Shown here piece after piece: positions 8,343 to 16,522 of a stretch of 64,000 nucleotides of DNA (positions are counted from its first letter, which is position 1; every line of letters starts with the position of its first letter). The notes under the pieces are model-generated. The model was not told where the DNA came from. It made no database searches and worked only from the letters and a program-made list of their open reading frames with translations. The stretch covers positions 1 to 64,000 of the forward strand of contig CAYZAW010000002.1 of NCBI GenBank assembly GCA_964476505.1. The letters run 5' to 3'. The translations under genes were made by a program, and so were the position numbers. This DNA is from CAYZAW01 sp964476505 (GTDB taxonomy: Bacteria > Bacillota > Clostridia > Christensenellales > CAG-138).

Positions 8343-8468
8343 CAAATGACGGCCTTGCCCACGGATCGTAGGCGGCAATGACCGCATCGCCCCGCCGGAT
8401 GGCAGGCGTTCCTTTGAAAACGCATTTCACTGCATTTGGTAAAACCAGTTGATAATCCGGCGAGCATT

Positions 8469-8499
8469 CGATATACTTAATATATATTTAGTATATTCG
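8469..8499. promoter_or_regulatory. AT-rich imperfect palindrome upstream of the 8596 gene
   Basis: CGATATACTTAATAT (8469-8483) faces ATATTTAGTATATTCG (8484-8499), an almost complete dyad about 31 bp long in otherwise GC-rich sequence. It ends 96 bp before the ATG at 8596. It contains TATATT/TATACT-like hexamers, so it may be an operator overlapping a promoter. The regulator is unknown. Confidence 0.45.
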
Positions 8500-8595
8500 A
8501 ACAGTGCACACATCTTTGGCGCATCGGCGCACCACATAACGCTTTGACATACGGCGTAAGCTAAACGTACAGTATCTACGAAAGGCGGAAGAAAC

Positions 8596-9108
8596 ATGGA
8601 AGCAGCGATGCAGCAGGAACTGTTTGACCTGCTAAAGCAGGAGATCAAGGAAATGGGGATGGACACCACCGACGTGGAGGGTGCGGGCGGCCCGCAGGCG
8701 GGAGACACGCTTCGGGTGCTTTTGCCTATCACAGACGAATCGATCCCGGTGATACTCGACATCATGGCGATAAACGTGGGCGAGGATGCGGATATCGTGC
8801 AGTTTTACACCACGCTCTCTATGGAGCTGGGTTCAGGGCGCGAGGAGCTGATAAAAGCGATCCCCGCGTTTAATTTTTTCTGCCCTATCGGCACGTTCGG
8901 TATCTTTCAACAGGAACAGCTGTATCATAAATACGGCTTTTTGCTCCGCGCAGGGGCAACGGCAGAGGAGCTTTGCACAGAGCTGCTGGATGTGCTTGCG
9001 GCGCTGTATAACGTGCTGGATGCGCATTACCCTATTGCCATGCGCCTTGCAGACGGCGAGCAAACATGTGAGCAGGCCGCGCCTAACTGGAGCATCGTGA
9101 GCGCGTAA
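8596..9108 (+). CDS. YbjN/secretion-chaperone-like small protein
   Basis: A 170-aa acidic, soluble protein without a signal peptide. The order of elements is an N-terminal helix (QELFDLLKQEIKEMG), a three-strand block (LRVLLPI...PVILDIMAI...ADIVQFYTTLSM), a helix, two strands (IGTFGIFQ...YGFLLRAG) and a long C-terminal helix (TAEELCTELLDVLAALYNVLDAHY). This alpha-beta-alpha arrangement resembles YbjN and type III secretion-chaperone folds. The resemblance is by eye and is not proof. It lies 47 bp before the 903-aa repeat protein, and I infer they are co-transcribed. One possibility is that it is a dedicated chaperone for that protein. GGCGG/AAAGG sequences precede the ATG. Confidence 0.6.
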   Translation: MEAAMQQELFDLLKQEIKEMGMDTTDVEGAGGPQAGDTLRVLLPITDESIPVILDIMAINVGEDADIVQFYTTLSMELGSGREELIKAIPAFNFFCPIGTFGIFQQEQLYHKYGFLLRAGATAEELCTELLDVLAALYNVLDAHYPIAMRLADGEQTCEQAAPNWSIVSA

Positions 9109-9155
9109 GCACTTTATCAAAACGCATACAGGGGCTTTGACCGGAGGGCAAACTG

Positions 9156-11867
9156 ATGTTTACAAGAGCCGAGAAGAAGCAGGAGAATCCAAAAGCTGCA
9201 CCAAGCAGCGGTGTTCTGCTGGGCGGCGCGCGTACGCCTAATTCAGCGATGCTCCAAAGGCCGGCGGGCGCACCCGGCGGCGGGAACCTTCCTAATTCGC
9301 TGATGCTGCGCAGGCTGCAAGGTGCGTCCGGCGCTTCCACAGGGGCGGACGCTTTACAGGCAGGCATGCAGGCCAATCGAGCTCCGCTGCCGCCAACACC
9401 GGCAGCTACCCCCTTTTCGCGGGGCTTTAGTGCCGCGTCCAGATGGGGCGGCGCGCCTGCGGCAAACGCGCCGCAGCCCGCCCCCGCAGGCGTTGGCCGC
9501 ACGGCGCTCGGCGGGTTTATGCCGGGGCATGCCGCACCGGCAGTGATGCCCGGAACCCAGCCGCCTCCCGCAAGAGCGCCCGGCTTCCTTTCAAGGGTAA
9601 GCAAAAACGTACGCGGAATCGGTCACAATATTGGCGAGGCTGTAACAGGCGCTGCACATACGGTGGGCGGCGCGGCGATGTCTGCCGGGCGTACGGTGGG
9701 CGGTGCGGCAATGTCTGCCGGGCGTACGGTAGGAAAAGCAGCAGTCACTGCAGGGCGTGCGGTAGGAAACGCAGCAGTCACTGCAGGGCGCGCGATAGGA
9801 AGCGCGGCGACAACAGCCGGGCACGCGGTAGTCGGAGCAGCGCATACGGTTGGCCACGCAGGAATGAACGCCGGGCTGGCAGTAGGCAGCGTTGCCGGAA
9901 TCGCGGCAAATAAGGTAAAGGATACGACCGTTGGCGTTGCCCAATCCATGCAGCGCAAGCATCAGCGTGCTGTTGACAACCTCAACAATGACCGCGCGAA
10001 CTTCCAAGATATGGACTGGAAGGAGCGCGCCAAATGGGTGGCGCAAAATCCGCTTGCGTACATGCTTGCATCAGGCAAGCAAGAGGATACGCTTGCGCGC
10101 AACGCGCATGCGCGCGGCATAGAGCGCATGGCGGGCAACCTGCGGGATACCACAAGCTACGACTTAGGCGATGCCGCATACGACCCGCTGACGGACGCGT
10201 CTTTGAACGCCGCTCCGCCGCCCCCCGCAGAGCCGGCTTGGAACAATAACCCGTTTTATGAACCCGATGGCGACAAGGGCGTAGAGCAGTTCAATCCGCT
10301 GTATGTGGGCAAACATGCAGGCACGGGCGGCAATTGGAGCGCCAGACCCACAGCGCAGGGCGATGCCGCAACTGTGGGCGGCACGGCAGCCGGGTTACAC
10401 CGCGCACCCGCATTTCAGGCGCTTGCCAATCAGGCAGGGGCAAGAAGGCAGCCCTCCATTCCGCCAAGAGTGAAAGCGCCCAATTATCAAGACGTTGGCA
10501 CGGACGACACGCTGGGCGTTGGCGAGGACGTACGCGCCTATACCGGCAAGGCAAGCTTGGCGGGCGCAGTGCTTGCCCCGGGAGCAGGCTTCTTTTCAAA
10601 ATCGCTTAATAAGGTGCGGCAATCGATCGCCGATCAAAATGCCGACAGGGAGCATTGGGGGCTCGTATATCAGCAGTTTAGGGATGCATACGGCGATAAT
10701 GATAGCAGAACAATACAAATGAAAGAACACATGGAAGAACAGGTGCAAAGGCACGAGCTCACAGGCGTACAACAGGGGTTTGGCGTAACGAGCAGCGTGC
10801 TGGGCGCTGCGGGCAATGCGCTTTCCACCGTGTCCTCTGCAGCGGAGTTCTTGGGCAATGCCAAAAAGGGCAACTATGCCGACGCATCAGGCAATGCGCT
10901 AAGCATGGCGGGCAGTATAGGCAGCTTTGCCGGAAACGTTGCAAAAACCGTAGCATACGCCAACGGCGGGCTGCAAACGATAGAAAACGTAGCCGGAAAT
11001 GTGATACCCGGCATAGGCGTTGGCGTTGGCGGCTTGCAGATGATAGGCGGCGGAACAAAGGTGGCTTCCGCCACGGCAACGCGTGTGAAAATGAGCAACC
11101 GCATGGCGGCAATGAATGACAGGCGCGAGGCCGGCGAGGCCGGCGGCTGGAGCCGCGACGACGAGCGGATGTACCGCACCGCGAAGCAGGCCAAGGGGTT
11201 TGCCAAGGTGCGTCAGTTTGAGGGTGCCATGGATATTGGCGCAGGCGCATTGAACATGGTAGGCAGCGCCGTTACGCTGGGCGGCGTGACCGCCCCGGTG
11301 GGCGCTGTGATATCGGGCGCAGGCACCGTGGCAGGCGTTGCGAAGGACGTTATCGCAGGCAAGCTGAAGAAGGCACAGCGCAACGAGGTCGTGGAAGAGG
11401 AGCTTGGGTTGGACGAGAAGATACAAGCGCTGATCGACCAAGGCATCGACCCGCGGGACGCAAAGCATACGGTTCTCAAAGCCATGGGCTTCCAGTCCGG
11501 CAAGCGAAAAGAGGCGTTCCAGCACATCACCATGCGCCGCGCAACGGATATCCACAAGCGCGCAAGCGCGGGCGATCAGGACGCTATGAAGATGGTGGAC
11601 GATCTTGGCCTTTACAAAACAGGCTCAGGGTACAGCCTGCAGGGCATTGCCGAAAAGCTCGGCATGGAATCCGGCTCGTCTTGGCAGCAGCAGATGCAGG
11701 AGACCGCACATTCGCGTGACAAAAACCCGTTTGCCGAGCGGGCGGCAGACAACCGGGAAAAGGTTCGCCTTGAGCAGGAAGAAAAGGCGCGTAAGGAGCG
11801 GGAGAAGGCCGCAAACGGCGGCGGCAGGCTGCAACGCGCAAAGAACTTCTTCTCCCGTAAAAAATAG
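9156..11867 (+). CDS. 903-aa Ala/Gly-rich protein with 11-residue repeats; possible effector
   Basis: A large protein I cannot place in a family. Residues 1-150 are Pro/Ala/Gly-rich and hold two copies of a PNSxMLxR motif (about residues 28-35 and 48-55). Residues 173-249 are seven tandem 11-residue units of the type AAMSAGRTVGG. A charged linker with NPxA segments follows. From about residue 530 to 740, Gly/Ala-rich amphipathic or hydrophobic helices (GVTSSVLGAAGNAL, GNVIPGIGVGVGGLQMIGGG, VGSAVTLGGVTAPVGAVISGAG) resemble glycine-zipper membrane-inserting segments. The tail is a highly charged helix ending FFSRKK. There is no Sec signal. The chaperone-like gene just upstream and the zipper-like core suggest a secreted or injected membrane-active protein, but that is inference. 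A GGAGG lies 10 bases before the ATG. Confidence 0.7.
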   Translation: MFTRAEKKQENPKAAPSSGVLLGGARTPNSAMLQRPAGAPGGGNLPNSLMLRRLQGASGASTGADALQAGMQANRAPLPPTPAATPFSRGFSAASRWGGAPAANAPQPAPAGVGRTALGGFMPGHAAPAVMPGTQPPPARAPGFLSRVSKNVRGIGHNIGEAVTGAAHTVGGAAMSAGRTVGGAAMSAGRTVGKAAVTAGRAVGNAAVTAGRAIGSAATTAGHAVVGAAHTVGHAGMNAGLAVGSVAGIAANKVKDTTVGVAQSMQRKHQRAVDNLNNDRANFQDMDWKERAKWVAQNPLAYMLASGKQEDTLARNAHARGIERMAGNLRDTTSYDLGDAAYDPLTDASLNAAPPPPAEPAWNNNPFYEPDGDKGVEQFNPLYVGKHAGTGGNWSARPTAQGDAATVGGTAAGLHRAPAFQALANQAGARRQPSIPPRVKAPNYQDVGTDDTLGVGEDVRAYTGKASLAGAVLAPGAGFFSKSLNKVRQSIADQNADREHWGLVYQQFRDAYGDNDSRTIQMKEHMEEQVQRHELTGVQQGFGVTSSVLGAAGNALSTVSSAAEFLGNAKKGNYADASGNALSMAGSIGSFAGNVAKTVAYANGGLQTIENVAGNVIPGIGVGVGGLQMIGGGTKVASATATRVKMSNRMAAMNDRREAGEAGGWSRDDERMYRTAKQAKGFAKVRQFEGAMDIGAGALNMVGSAVTLGGVTAPVGAVISGAGTVAGVAKDVIAGKLKKAQRNEVVEEELGLDEKIQALIDQGIDPRDAKHTVLKAMGFQSGKRKEAFQHITMRRATDIHKRASAGDQDAMKMVDDLGLYKTGSGYSLQGIAEKLGMESGSSWQQQMQETAHSRDKNPFAERAADNREKVRLEQEEKARKEREKAANGGGRLQRAKNFFSRKK
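9672..9902 (+). repeat. tandem 33-bp repeats encoding seven 11-residue units
   Basis: Seven consecutive 33-bp units, 9672-9704 through 9870-9902, encode AAMSAGRTVGG, AAMSAGRTVGK, AAVTAGRAVGN, AAVTAGRAIGS, AATTAGHAVVG and two more degenerate units. The first four are close at the DNA level and the array decays downstream, as in a young internal duplication. An 11-residue period matches class-A2/LEA/synuclein-type amphipathic helices. Confidence 0.85.
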
Positions 11868-11918
11868 CGCGCAGGCAGGGTGAAAGGTACACTCCCTTCG
11901 TAAACCCAAATGCAAAAC

Positions 11919-11944
11919 AGAGGCGGCTCAAATGAGCCGCCTCT
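11919..11944 (+). terminator. hairpin after the 903-aa gene
   Basis: AGAGGCGGCTC and GAGCCGCCTCT pair perfectly around AAAT. The following bases (AAGTGTTT) give only a weak T-tract, so this is a strong hairpin and a probable terminator. Confidence 0.7.
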
Positions 11945-12009
11945 AAGTGTTTAATCGATTTCTCACATACCGCGTACTGACCCCTACACGGCAAACCCGC
12001 TTATTATCT

Positions 12010-12087
12010 CCCCTCGCTGGGATATTTCCCGGCGGATACATGGGGTCTGGGGATAATATCCCCAGCGGGGTATGGGGCAGCGCCCCA
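12010..12087. repeat. structured 3'-adjacent repeat, copy 1 (behind galM)
   Basis: Three hairpins in a row: CGCTGGGATATTTCCCGGCG, CTGGGGATAATATCCCCAG and GGGGCAGCGCCCC. The last abuts the galM stop codon. Related copies with different but still self-complementary stems occur at 24688-24768 and 35952-36088. On the galM strand there is no U-run, so it is not an ordinary terminator. Confidence 0.7.
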
Positions 12088-13134
12088 TTATTTTACGCTG
12101 AACTTATACACGGTTTTGCTCGTTTTTACGCTGCCGGGCTTCAGCACGGGCGAGGGGAAATGCGTGATCGCCATGCTGTTGGGGAAATACTGGGTCTCCA
12201 AGCAGAAGCCGTGGCGGCGGTTATAGCGCACGCCGTCTTTCCCGGCGCGATCGGTCATGAAATTGCCGGTGTACAGCTGGATACCGGGAAGATCGGTGTA
12301 GGTTTCCATCACGCGCCCGCTTGCGGGATCGTACGCGGTGGCGGCAAGGGACAACTCGCCGCGGTAATTGCGGCGCAGCACATAGTTGTGGTCGTAACCG
12401 CCGGCGTTTTTGATGTTCTCATCGTCGCTGTCAATTCGCGCGCCGATAGGCGTTGGCACGGTAAAGTCCAAGGGAGTGCCTGCTACGGGCAGGATCGCGC
12501 CGGTAGGCAACAGAGCGGCGGAGGCCGGGGTAAAGAAATCCGCATTGATCTCAAGCACCTGCTCGCCCATATAGCCGCTGTCATGCCCGGCCAAATTGAA
12601 GTACGCATGGTTGGTCAGGTTCGCGGGGGTAGGTTTGTTGGAGGATGTTTCGTATGCGATCACGATCTCGTTCTCGTCGGTGAGGGAATAGCGCACACGC
12701 GCCGTGAGTTCACCGGGGAAGCCCTCCTCACCGTCTGCGCTGACATAGGTGAACAGCACGCTGTCGCCCTGCACCTCGCTGTTCCACAGCTTGGCATCAA
12801 AGCCCACGCGCCCGCCGTGCAGCGTGTTTCGCCCGTCGTTTGCGTACAGCTCGTACTCCTTGCCGTCCAGATTGAAATGCGCCGCGCCGATTCGGTTGGC
12901 CACCCGCCCGCAGATAGCGCCGAAGCAGCCGTCGTTGGCCTTGTAGCCGACGGCATCCGCATAGCCCAGCACAACGTCCTTGAACGCGCCGTTACGATCC
13001 GGCATTACGGCGGAAACGATACGCGCACCGTAATTGCACAAGCCCAGCTTTGCACCGCGGCTGTTGGTTATGGTATATAACAGCGTATCTCCCACGTTGG
13101 GTAAAACGCCAAAGGACTGAATCTTGATCTGCAT
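12088..13134 (-). CDS. galM: aldose 1-epimerase (mutarotase)
   Basis: A 348-aa cytosolic enzyme that interconverts the alpha and beta anomers of galactose, glucose and related sugars. Visible family features are the GRVANRIGAAHFNLDGKEYELYAND segment, the LHGG sequence with the conserved Arg/His environment, NLTNHAYFNLAGH (catalytic His), the DHNYVL region, and C-terminal F-C-L-E-T-Q with the catalytic Glu in a standard context. AGGAGGGG sits just before the ATG at 13134. A minus-strand TATAAT near 13163-13168 could be its -10 box. The stop codon is followed immediately by a structured repeat. No Leloir-pathway partners are adjacent. Confidence 0.92.
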   Translation of the reverse strand: MQIKIQSFGVLPNVGDTLLYTITNSRGAKLGLCNYGARIVSAVMPDRNGAFKDVVLGYADAVGYKANDGCFGAICGRVANRIGAAHFNLDGKEYELYANDGRNTLHGGRVGFDAKLWNSEVQGDSVLFTYVSADGEEGFPGELTARVRYSLTDENEIVIAYETSSNKPTPANLTNHAYFNLAGHDSGYMGEQVLEINADFFTPASAALLPTGAILPVAGTPLDFTVPTPIGARIDSDDENIKNAGGYDHNYVLRRNYRGELSLAATAYDPASGRVMETYTDLPGIQLYTGNFMTDRAGKDGVRYNRRHGFCLETQYFPNSMAITHFPSPVLKPGSVKTSKTVYKFSVK

Positions 13135-13203
13135 AAAAATCCCCTCCTATATTTTTTCTCATTATACCCTGTAATCTCCCCAAGGGAAAGGGGTGCGGCG
13201 CGC

Positions 13204-15360
13204 TTAATTTTCCTTGCTTCGCGGCTTTTTCATGGTAAGGGAGATGCGCTTCTTTTCCTTTTGCACTTCGAGTACCCAAACGGTAACGATATCCCCTGTG
13301 GTAAGTGCCTCGCTGGGGTGCTTGATGTACCGGTCGGTGATTTGGGAGATATGCACCAAGCCATCCTGATGCACGCCGATATCCACAAACGCGCCAAAGT
13401 CCACCACGTTTCGAACGGTGCCTGTAAGCTCCATGCCGGGCACCAGATCGTCTATCTCCATCACGTCCGTGCGCAAAAGCGGCGGGGGCAGTTCGTCTCG
13501 CGGGTCGCGCCCGGGCTTTACCAGTTCCTTTGCAATGTCCTGCAAGGTAGGCAGCCCCGCGCCGATTCGCTCGGCATCCGCCTTGGTAAGCGTTTTTGCT
13601 TTTTCCGCCAGTGTTTTGGTGTTGCCCGCCTTCACGTCCTGCATGGTAACGCCGCAGAATTCCAGCAAACGCCCCGCCACCTCGTAGGATTCCGGGTGCA
13701 CACCGGTGTGGTCTAACAACTCCCGGCTTTCCGGCACGCGTAAAAAGCCCGTGCTCTGCTCGTAGCTTTTATCGCCCAACTTGGGCACCTTTTTGAGTGC
13801 CTTGCGGCTTTTATATGCGCCGTTTTCCTCCCGGTAAAGCACGATGTTTTTTGCCACCGTGGCGGATATCCCGGCAACCCGGCCCAACAGCGCGGCGGAC
13901 GCGGTGTTCACGTCTACCCCAACGCTGTTCACGCAGTCCTCCACCACCCCGTCTAAGGCGGCAGATAGCTGCTTTTGCGGCATGTCGTGCTGATACTGGC
14001 CTACGCCGATGCTCTGGGGGTCTATCTTCACCAGCTCCGCCAAGGGGTCTTGCATGCGCCTTGCAATGGAAACGGCGCTTCTGATGGATACATCGAACTG
14101 GGGAAACTCCGCCGCCGCAAGCTTGGAGGCGGAATATACGGAGGCTCCGGCTTCGTTTACGATCATATACGCAAGGTCGGTACCCTTGATAAGATCGGCG
14201 GCAAACTGCTCGGTTTCGCGGGAGGCGGTGCCGTTGCCGATGGCAATGGCGCTGATGCCGTGCTTTTTAATGAGGGCTTTTACGGTACTCGCCGCTTCTG
14301 CAACCTTGTTGTGCGGCGGCACGGGGTAGATCACGCCTGTATCCAGCACCTTGCCGGTGCCGTCCACCACCGCCAGCTTGCAGCCGGTGCGGTACGCCGG
14401 GTCTAACCCAAGCGTTACCCGGTTTTTCACCGGCGGCTGTAACAGTAAGGGCTTGAGGTTCAGGGCAAACATGCGAATCGCCTGCGTGTTTGCCGTATCC
14501 GTGAGGTCGTTTCTGATCTCTCGCTCCAAGGAGGGGAACAACAGCCGGTCAAAGGAATCCGCGATCGCCAGCCTCACCTGCTCCGTTACGGGGCAGGGTG
14601 CAGTGAGGATGCTGCGCTCCATCACCGCAATGGCGGCGGCGGGGTCGGTTTTGATGCGCACCTTTAAAAAGCCCTCCCGCTCCCCGCGGTTTACCGCCAG
14701 GATGCGATGCCCGGGAATGCGGGACACCGCCTCGCTGTACTCGTAATACAGGCGGTATACGCTGTCCTCGTCTTTCGCGGCCTCTGTTACAACGGCGGCG
14801 TTTTGCCAGATCAGCATGCGAAGCTTTTTTCTGATGGCAGCGTCGTCCGAAAACTGCTCCGCCAGAATATCCCGCGCGCCCTGCAGCGCGTCCTCTGGGG
14901 TCAACACGCCCGCTTCCTCATTGATATACGCTTGTGCCAGCGCTTCCGGTGCGGGGCTGTTCTTCTGCTGCAATAACAGCGCTGCCGAAAGCGGCTCCAA
15001 GCCCTTTTCCTTGGCAACGGAGGCGCGCGTCTTGCGCTTTTGCTTATAGGGGCGGTAAAAGTCCTCCACCTCCGCCAGCGTTTTTGCGGCGAGGATGGCG
15101 GCTTGCAGCTCGTCCGTCAGCTTGTCCTGCCCGGCGATGGCGGCAATGACCTCATTTTTTCGCGCTTCCAGCCCGCGCAGGTATTCCAAACGGTCGGCAA
15201 CCTCCCGGAGGCGTTGGTCGTCCATGCTGCCGTGCATTTCCTTACGGTAGCGCGCGATAAACGGGATGGTGTTGCCGTCGTCTATCAGCTTGATAATGTT
15301 TTCGATATGCGCCGGGTTTGCCTGAAACTCCGCCGCAAGAACCTGTACCATGTTTGCCAT
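13204..15360 (-). CDS. tex: Tex-family S1 RNA-binding protein (transcription accessory)
   Basis: A 718-aa cytosolic nucleic-acid-binding protein, the usual Tex length. In order: the N-terminal helical Tex domain (NTIPFIARYRKEMHGSMDDQRLREVADRLEYL), a YqgF/RNase-H-like domain starting near LGLDPAYRTGCKLAVVD, helix-hairpin-helix motifs (VNTASAALLGRVAGI, SRKALKKVPKLG), and a C-terminal S1 domain (GMELTGTVRNVVDFGAFVDIGVHQDGLVHISQ). The frame extends 27 codons upstream of 15360, but similarity starts at MANMVQVL. An AGGAAGGA lies 12 or so bases before this ATG, so the start is moderately certain. Tex acts in transcription and RNA stability. It is divergent from argC. Confidence 0.93.
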   Translation of the reverse strand: MANMVQVLAAEFQANPAHIENIIKLIDDGNTIPFIARYRKEMHGSMDDQRLREVADRLEYLRGLEARKNEVIAAIAGQDKLTDELQAAILAAKTLAEVEDFYRPYKQKRKTRASVAKEKGLEPLSAALLLQQKNSPAPEALAQAYINEEAGVLTPEDALQGARDILAEQFSDDAAIRKKLRMLIWQNAAVVTEAAKDEDSVYRLYYEYSEAVSRIPGHRILAVNRGEREGFLKVRIKTDPAAAIAVMERSILTAPCPVTEQVRLAIADSFDRLLFPSLEREIRNDLTDTANTQAIRMFALNLKPLLLQPPVKNRVTLGLDPAYRTGCKLAVVDGTGKVLDTGVIYPVPPHNKVAEAASTVKALIKKHGISAIAIGNGTASRETEQFAADLIKGTDLAYMIVNEAGASVYSASKLAAAEFPQFDVSIRSAVSIARRMQDPLAELVKIDPQSIGVGQYQHDMPQKQLSAALDGVVEDCVNSVGVDVNTASAALLGRVAGISATVAKNIVLYREENGAYKSRKALKKVPKLGDKSYEQSTGFLRVPESRELLDHTGVHPESYEVAGRLLEFCGVTMQDVKAGNTKTLAEKAKTLTKADAERIGAGLPTLQDIAKELVKPGRDPRDELPPPLLRTDVMEIDDLVPGMELTGTVRNVVDFGAFVDIGVHQDGLVHISQITDRYIKHPSEALTTGDIVTVWVLEVQKEKKRISLTMKKPRSKEN

Positions 15361-15504
15361 GCTTGCTGTTTCTTCCTTCCTGATGCTGTGTAAGAAATAA
15401 TAGCATGAAATCCGCCTCCGCGCCAGTAGCGCTTCCGGCAAGCGGCGTGTTCTTTAGCGCTTATGCCCACCTGCGGCTTAAAAAAACCGATCTCAAAATT
15501 TTCC

Positions 15505-15549
15505 TTGACGTTTCTGAATAAACATGTATAATAGATGCATATTTATACA
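15505..15549 (+). promoter_or_regulatory. argC promoter with two ARG boxes (ArgR operator)
   Basis: TTGACG (15505-15510), a 16-bp spacer and TATAAT (15527-15532) form the promoter. Two ArgR-type boxes overlap it: TGAATAAACATGTA (15515-15528, 11 of 14 positions fit TGAATwwwwATTCA) and TGCATATTTATACA (15536-15549, 12 of 14). They are 21 bp apart centre to centre, the spacing of tandem ARG boxes in E. coli. This predicts arginine-dependent repression of argCJBDF. The regulator gene is not in the window. Confidence 0.75.
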
Positions 15550-15573
15550 CTCAGTATTGTGGGGTGACAGACC

Positions 15574-16512
15574 ATGTGGCAGGTTTTTATTGACGGGCAG
15601 GCAGGAACCACCGGGCTTCGCATCCGGGAGCGGCTGCAAGCGCGGGCGGACATTTCGCTTTTAACCGTCAGCGAGGAGCAGCGAAAGGACGCCGCCGCGC
15701 GCAAGGCACTGTATGAGCAGGCGGACGTAACGTTTTTCTGTCTGCCGGACGCTGCCGCCATTGAAGCAGCCGCGCTTGCGGAGGGCACAGGCACGCGCAT
15801 CATCGATACCTCCACCGCCCACCGCACCAGCCCCGACTGGGCGTACGGTTTTGCAGAGCTTGGTCCCGCCTTTCGGAAGACCATACAAAAAAACTCTAAG
15901 GTCGCCGTTCCCGGCTGCCACGCCAGCGGCTTTATCGCACTGGTCTACCCGCTGGTTAAGGCCGGCGTGCTTTCCCCGGATGCGGTGCTTGCGGGCACCT
16001 CCCTTACCGGATACAGCGGCGGCGGCAAAAGCATGATCGCGGAATATACGGCGGCTGACAGAAGCGCGGCTTACGATGCGCCAAGGCAGTACGCGTTTAC
16101 GCAGGCGCATAAGCACCTGCCGGAAATGCAGGCGGTGTGCAAGCTTACAAAAAAGCCGCTGTTCATGCCCATCGTGGCGGACTATTACAGCGGCATGCTG
16201 GTAAGCGTTCCCTTGGAAGCGGAGCAGCTACAAGGCGTTACGGGCGACCCGCGCGCGTATTTGGAAGCGCTGTATAAAGCGCATTATCAAAACGAAGCGT
16301 TGATCTTTGTGCAGGAGGGCGGCTATACGGGGTTGGTACCCGCCAACGCCTATACCGGACGGGACAGCATGGAGATCGCCGTATCGGGAAACGCGGAGCG
16401 CATTGTTGTATCCGCCCTGTTCGATAATTTGGGAAAAGGCGCGTCAGGCGCGGCGGTACAATGCCTGAACCTGATGCTTGGTGTGAAGGAAACCACCGGC
16501 TTGGTGCTATAA
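15574..16512 (+). CDS. argC: N-acetyl-gamma-glutamyl-phosphate reductase, short (type 2) form
   Basis: Third step of arginine synthesis: NADPH-dependent reduction of N-acetylglutamyl phosphate to the semialdehyde. At 312 aa it belongs to the shorter type-2 AGPR class rather than the roughly 345-aa class. The N-terminal Rossmann motif is G-Q-A-G-T-T-G. The catalytic cysteine is C115 in VPGCHASGF, and the GYSGGGKSM and HKHLPEM segments are conserved. GGGGTG precedes the ATG. It is the first gene of argCJBDF, with argJ starting 10 bases after its stop, behind an ArgR-boxed promoter. Confidence 0.94.
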   Translation: MWQVFIDGQAGTTGLRIRERLQARADISLLTVSEEQRKDAAARKALYEQADVTFFCLPDAAAIEAAALAEGTGTRIIDTSTAHRTSPDWAYGFAELGPAFRKTIQKNSKVAVPGCHASGFIALVYPLVKAGVLSPDAVLAGTSLTGYSGGGKSMIAEYTAADRSAAYDAPRQYAFTQAHKHLPEMQAVCKLTKKPLFMPIVADYYSGMLVSVPLEAEQLQGVTGDPRAYLEALYKAHYQNEALIFVQEGGYTGLVPANAYTGRDSMEIAVSGNAERIVVSALFDNLGKGASGAAVQCLNLMLGVKETTGLVL

Positions 16513-16522
16513 GGAGGGTAAC

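Noticed and set aside
9660..9902. 33-bp tandem repeats considered as a CRISPR-like array
   Set aside because: There are no unique spacers; the units are contiguous and in frame within a protein gene.
11947..13080. Long plus-strand frame (377 codons) opposite galM
   Set aside because: It is the antisense shadow of galM. The minus-strand frame has all the epimerase motifs and a ribosome-binding site, whereas this one has neither.
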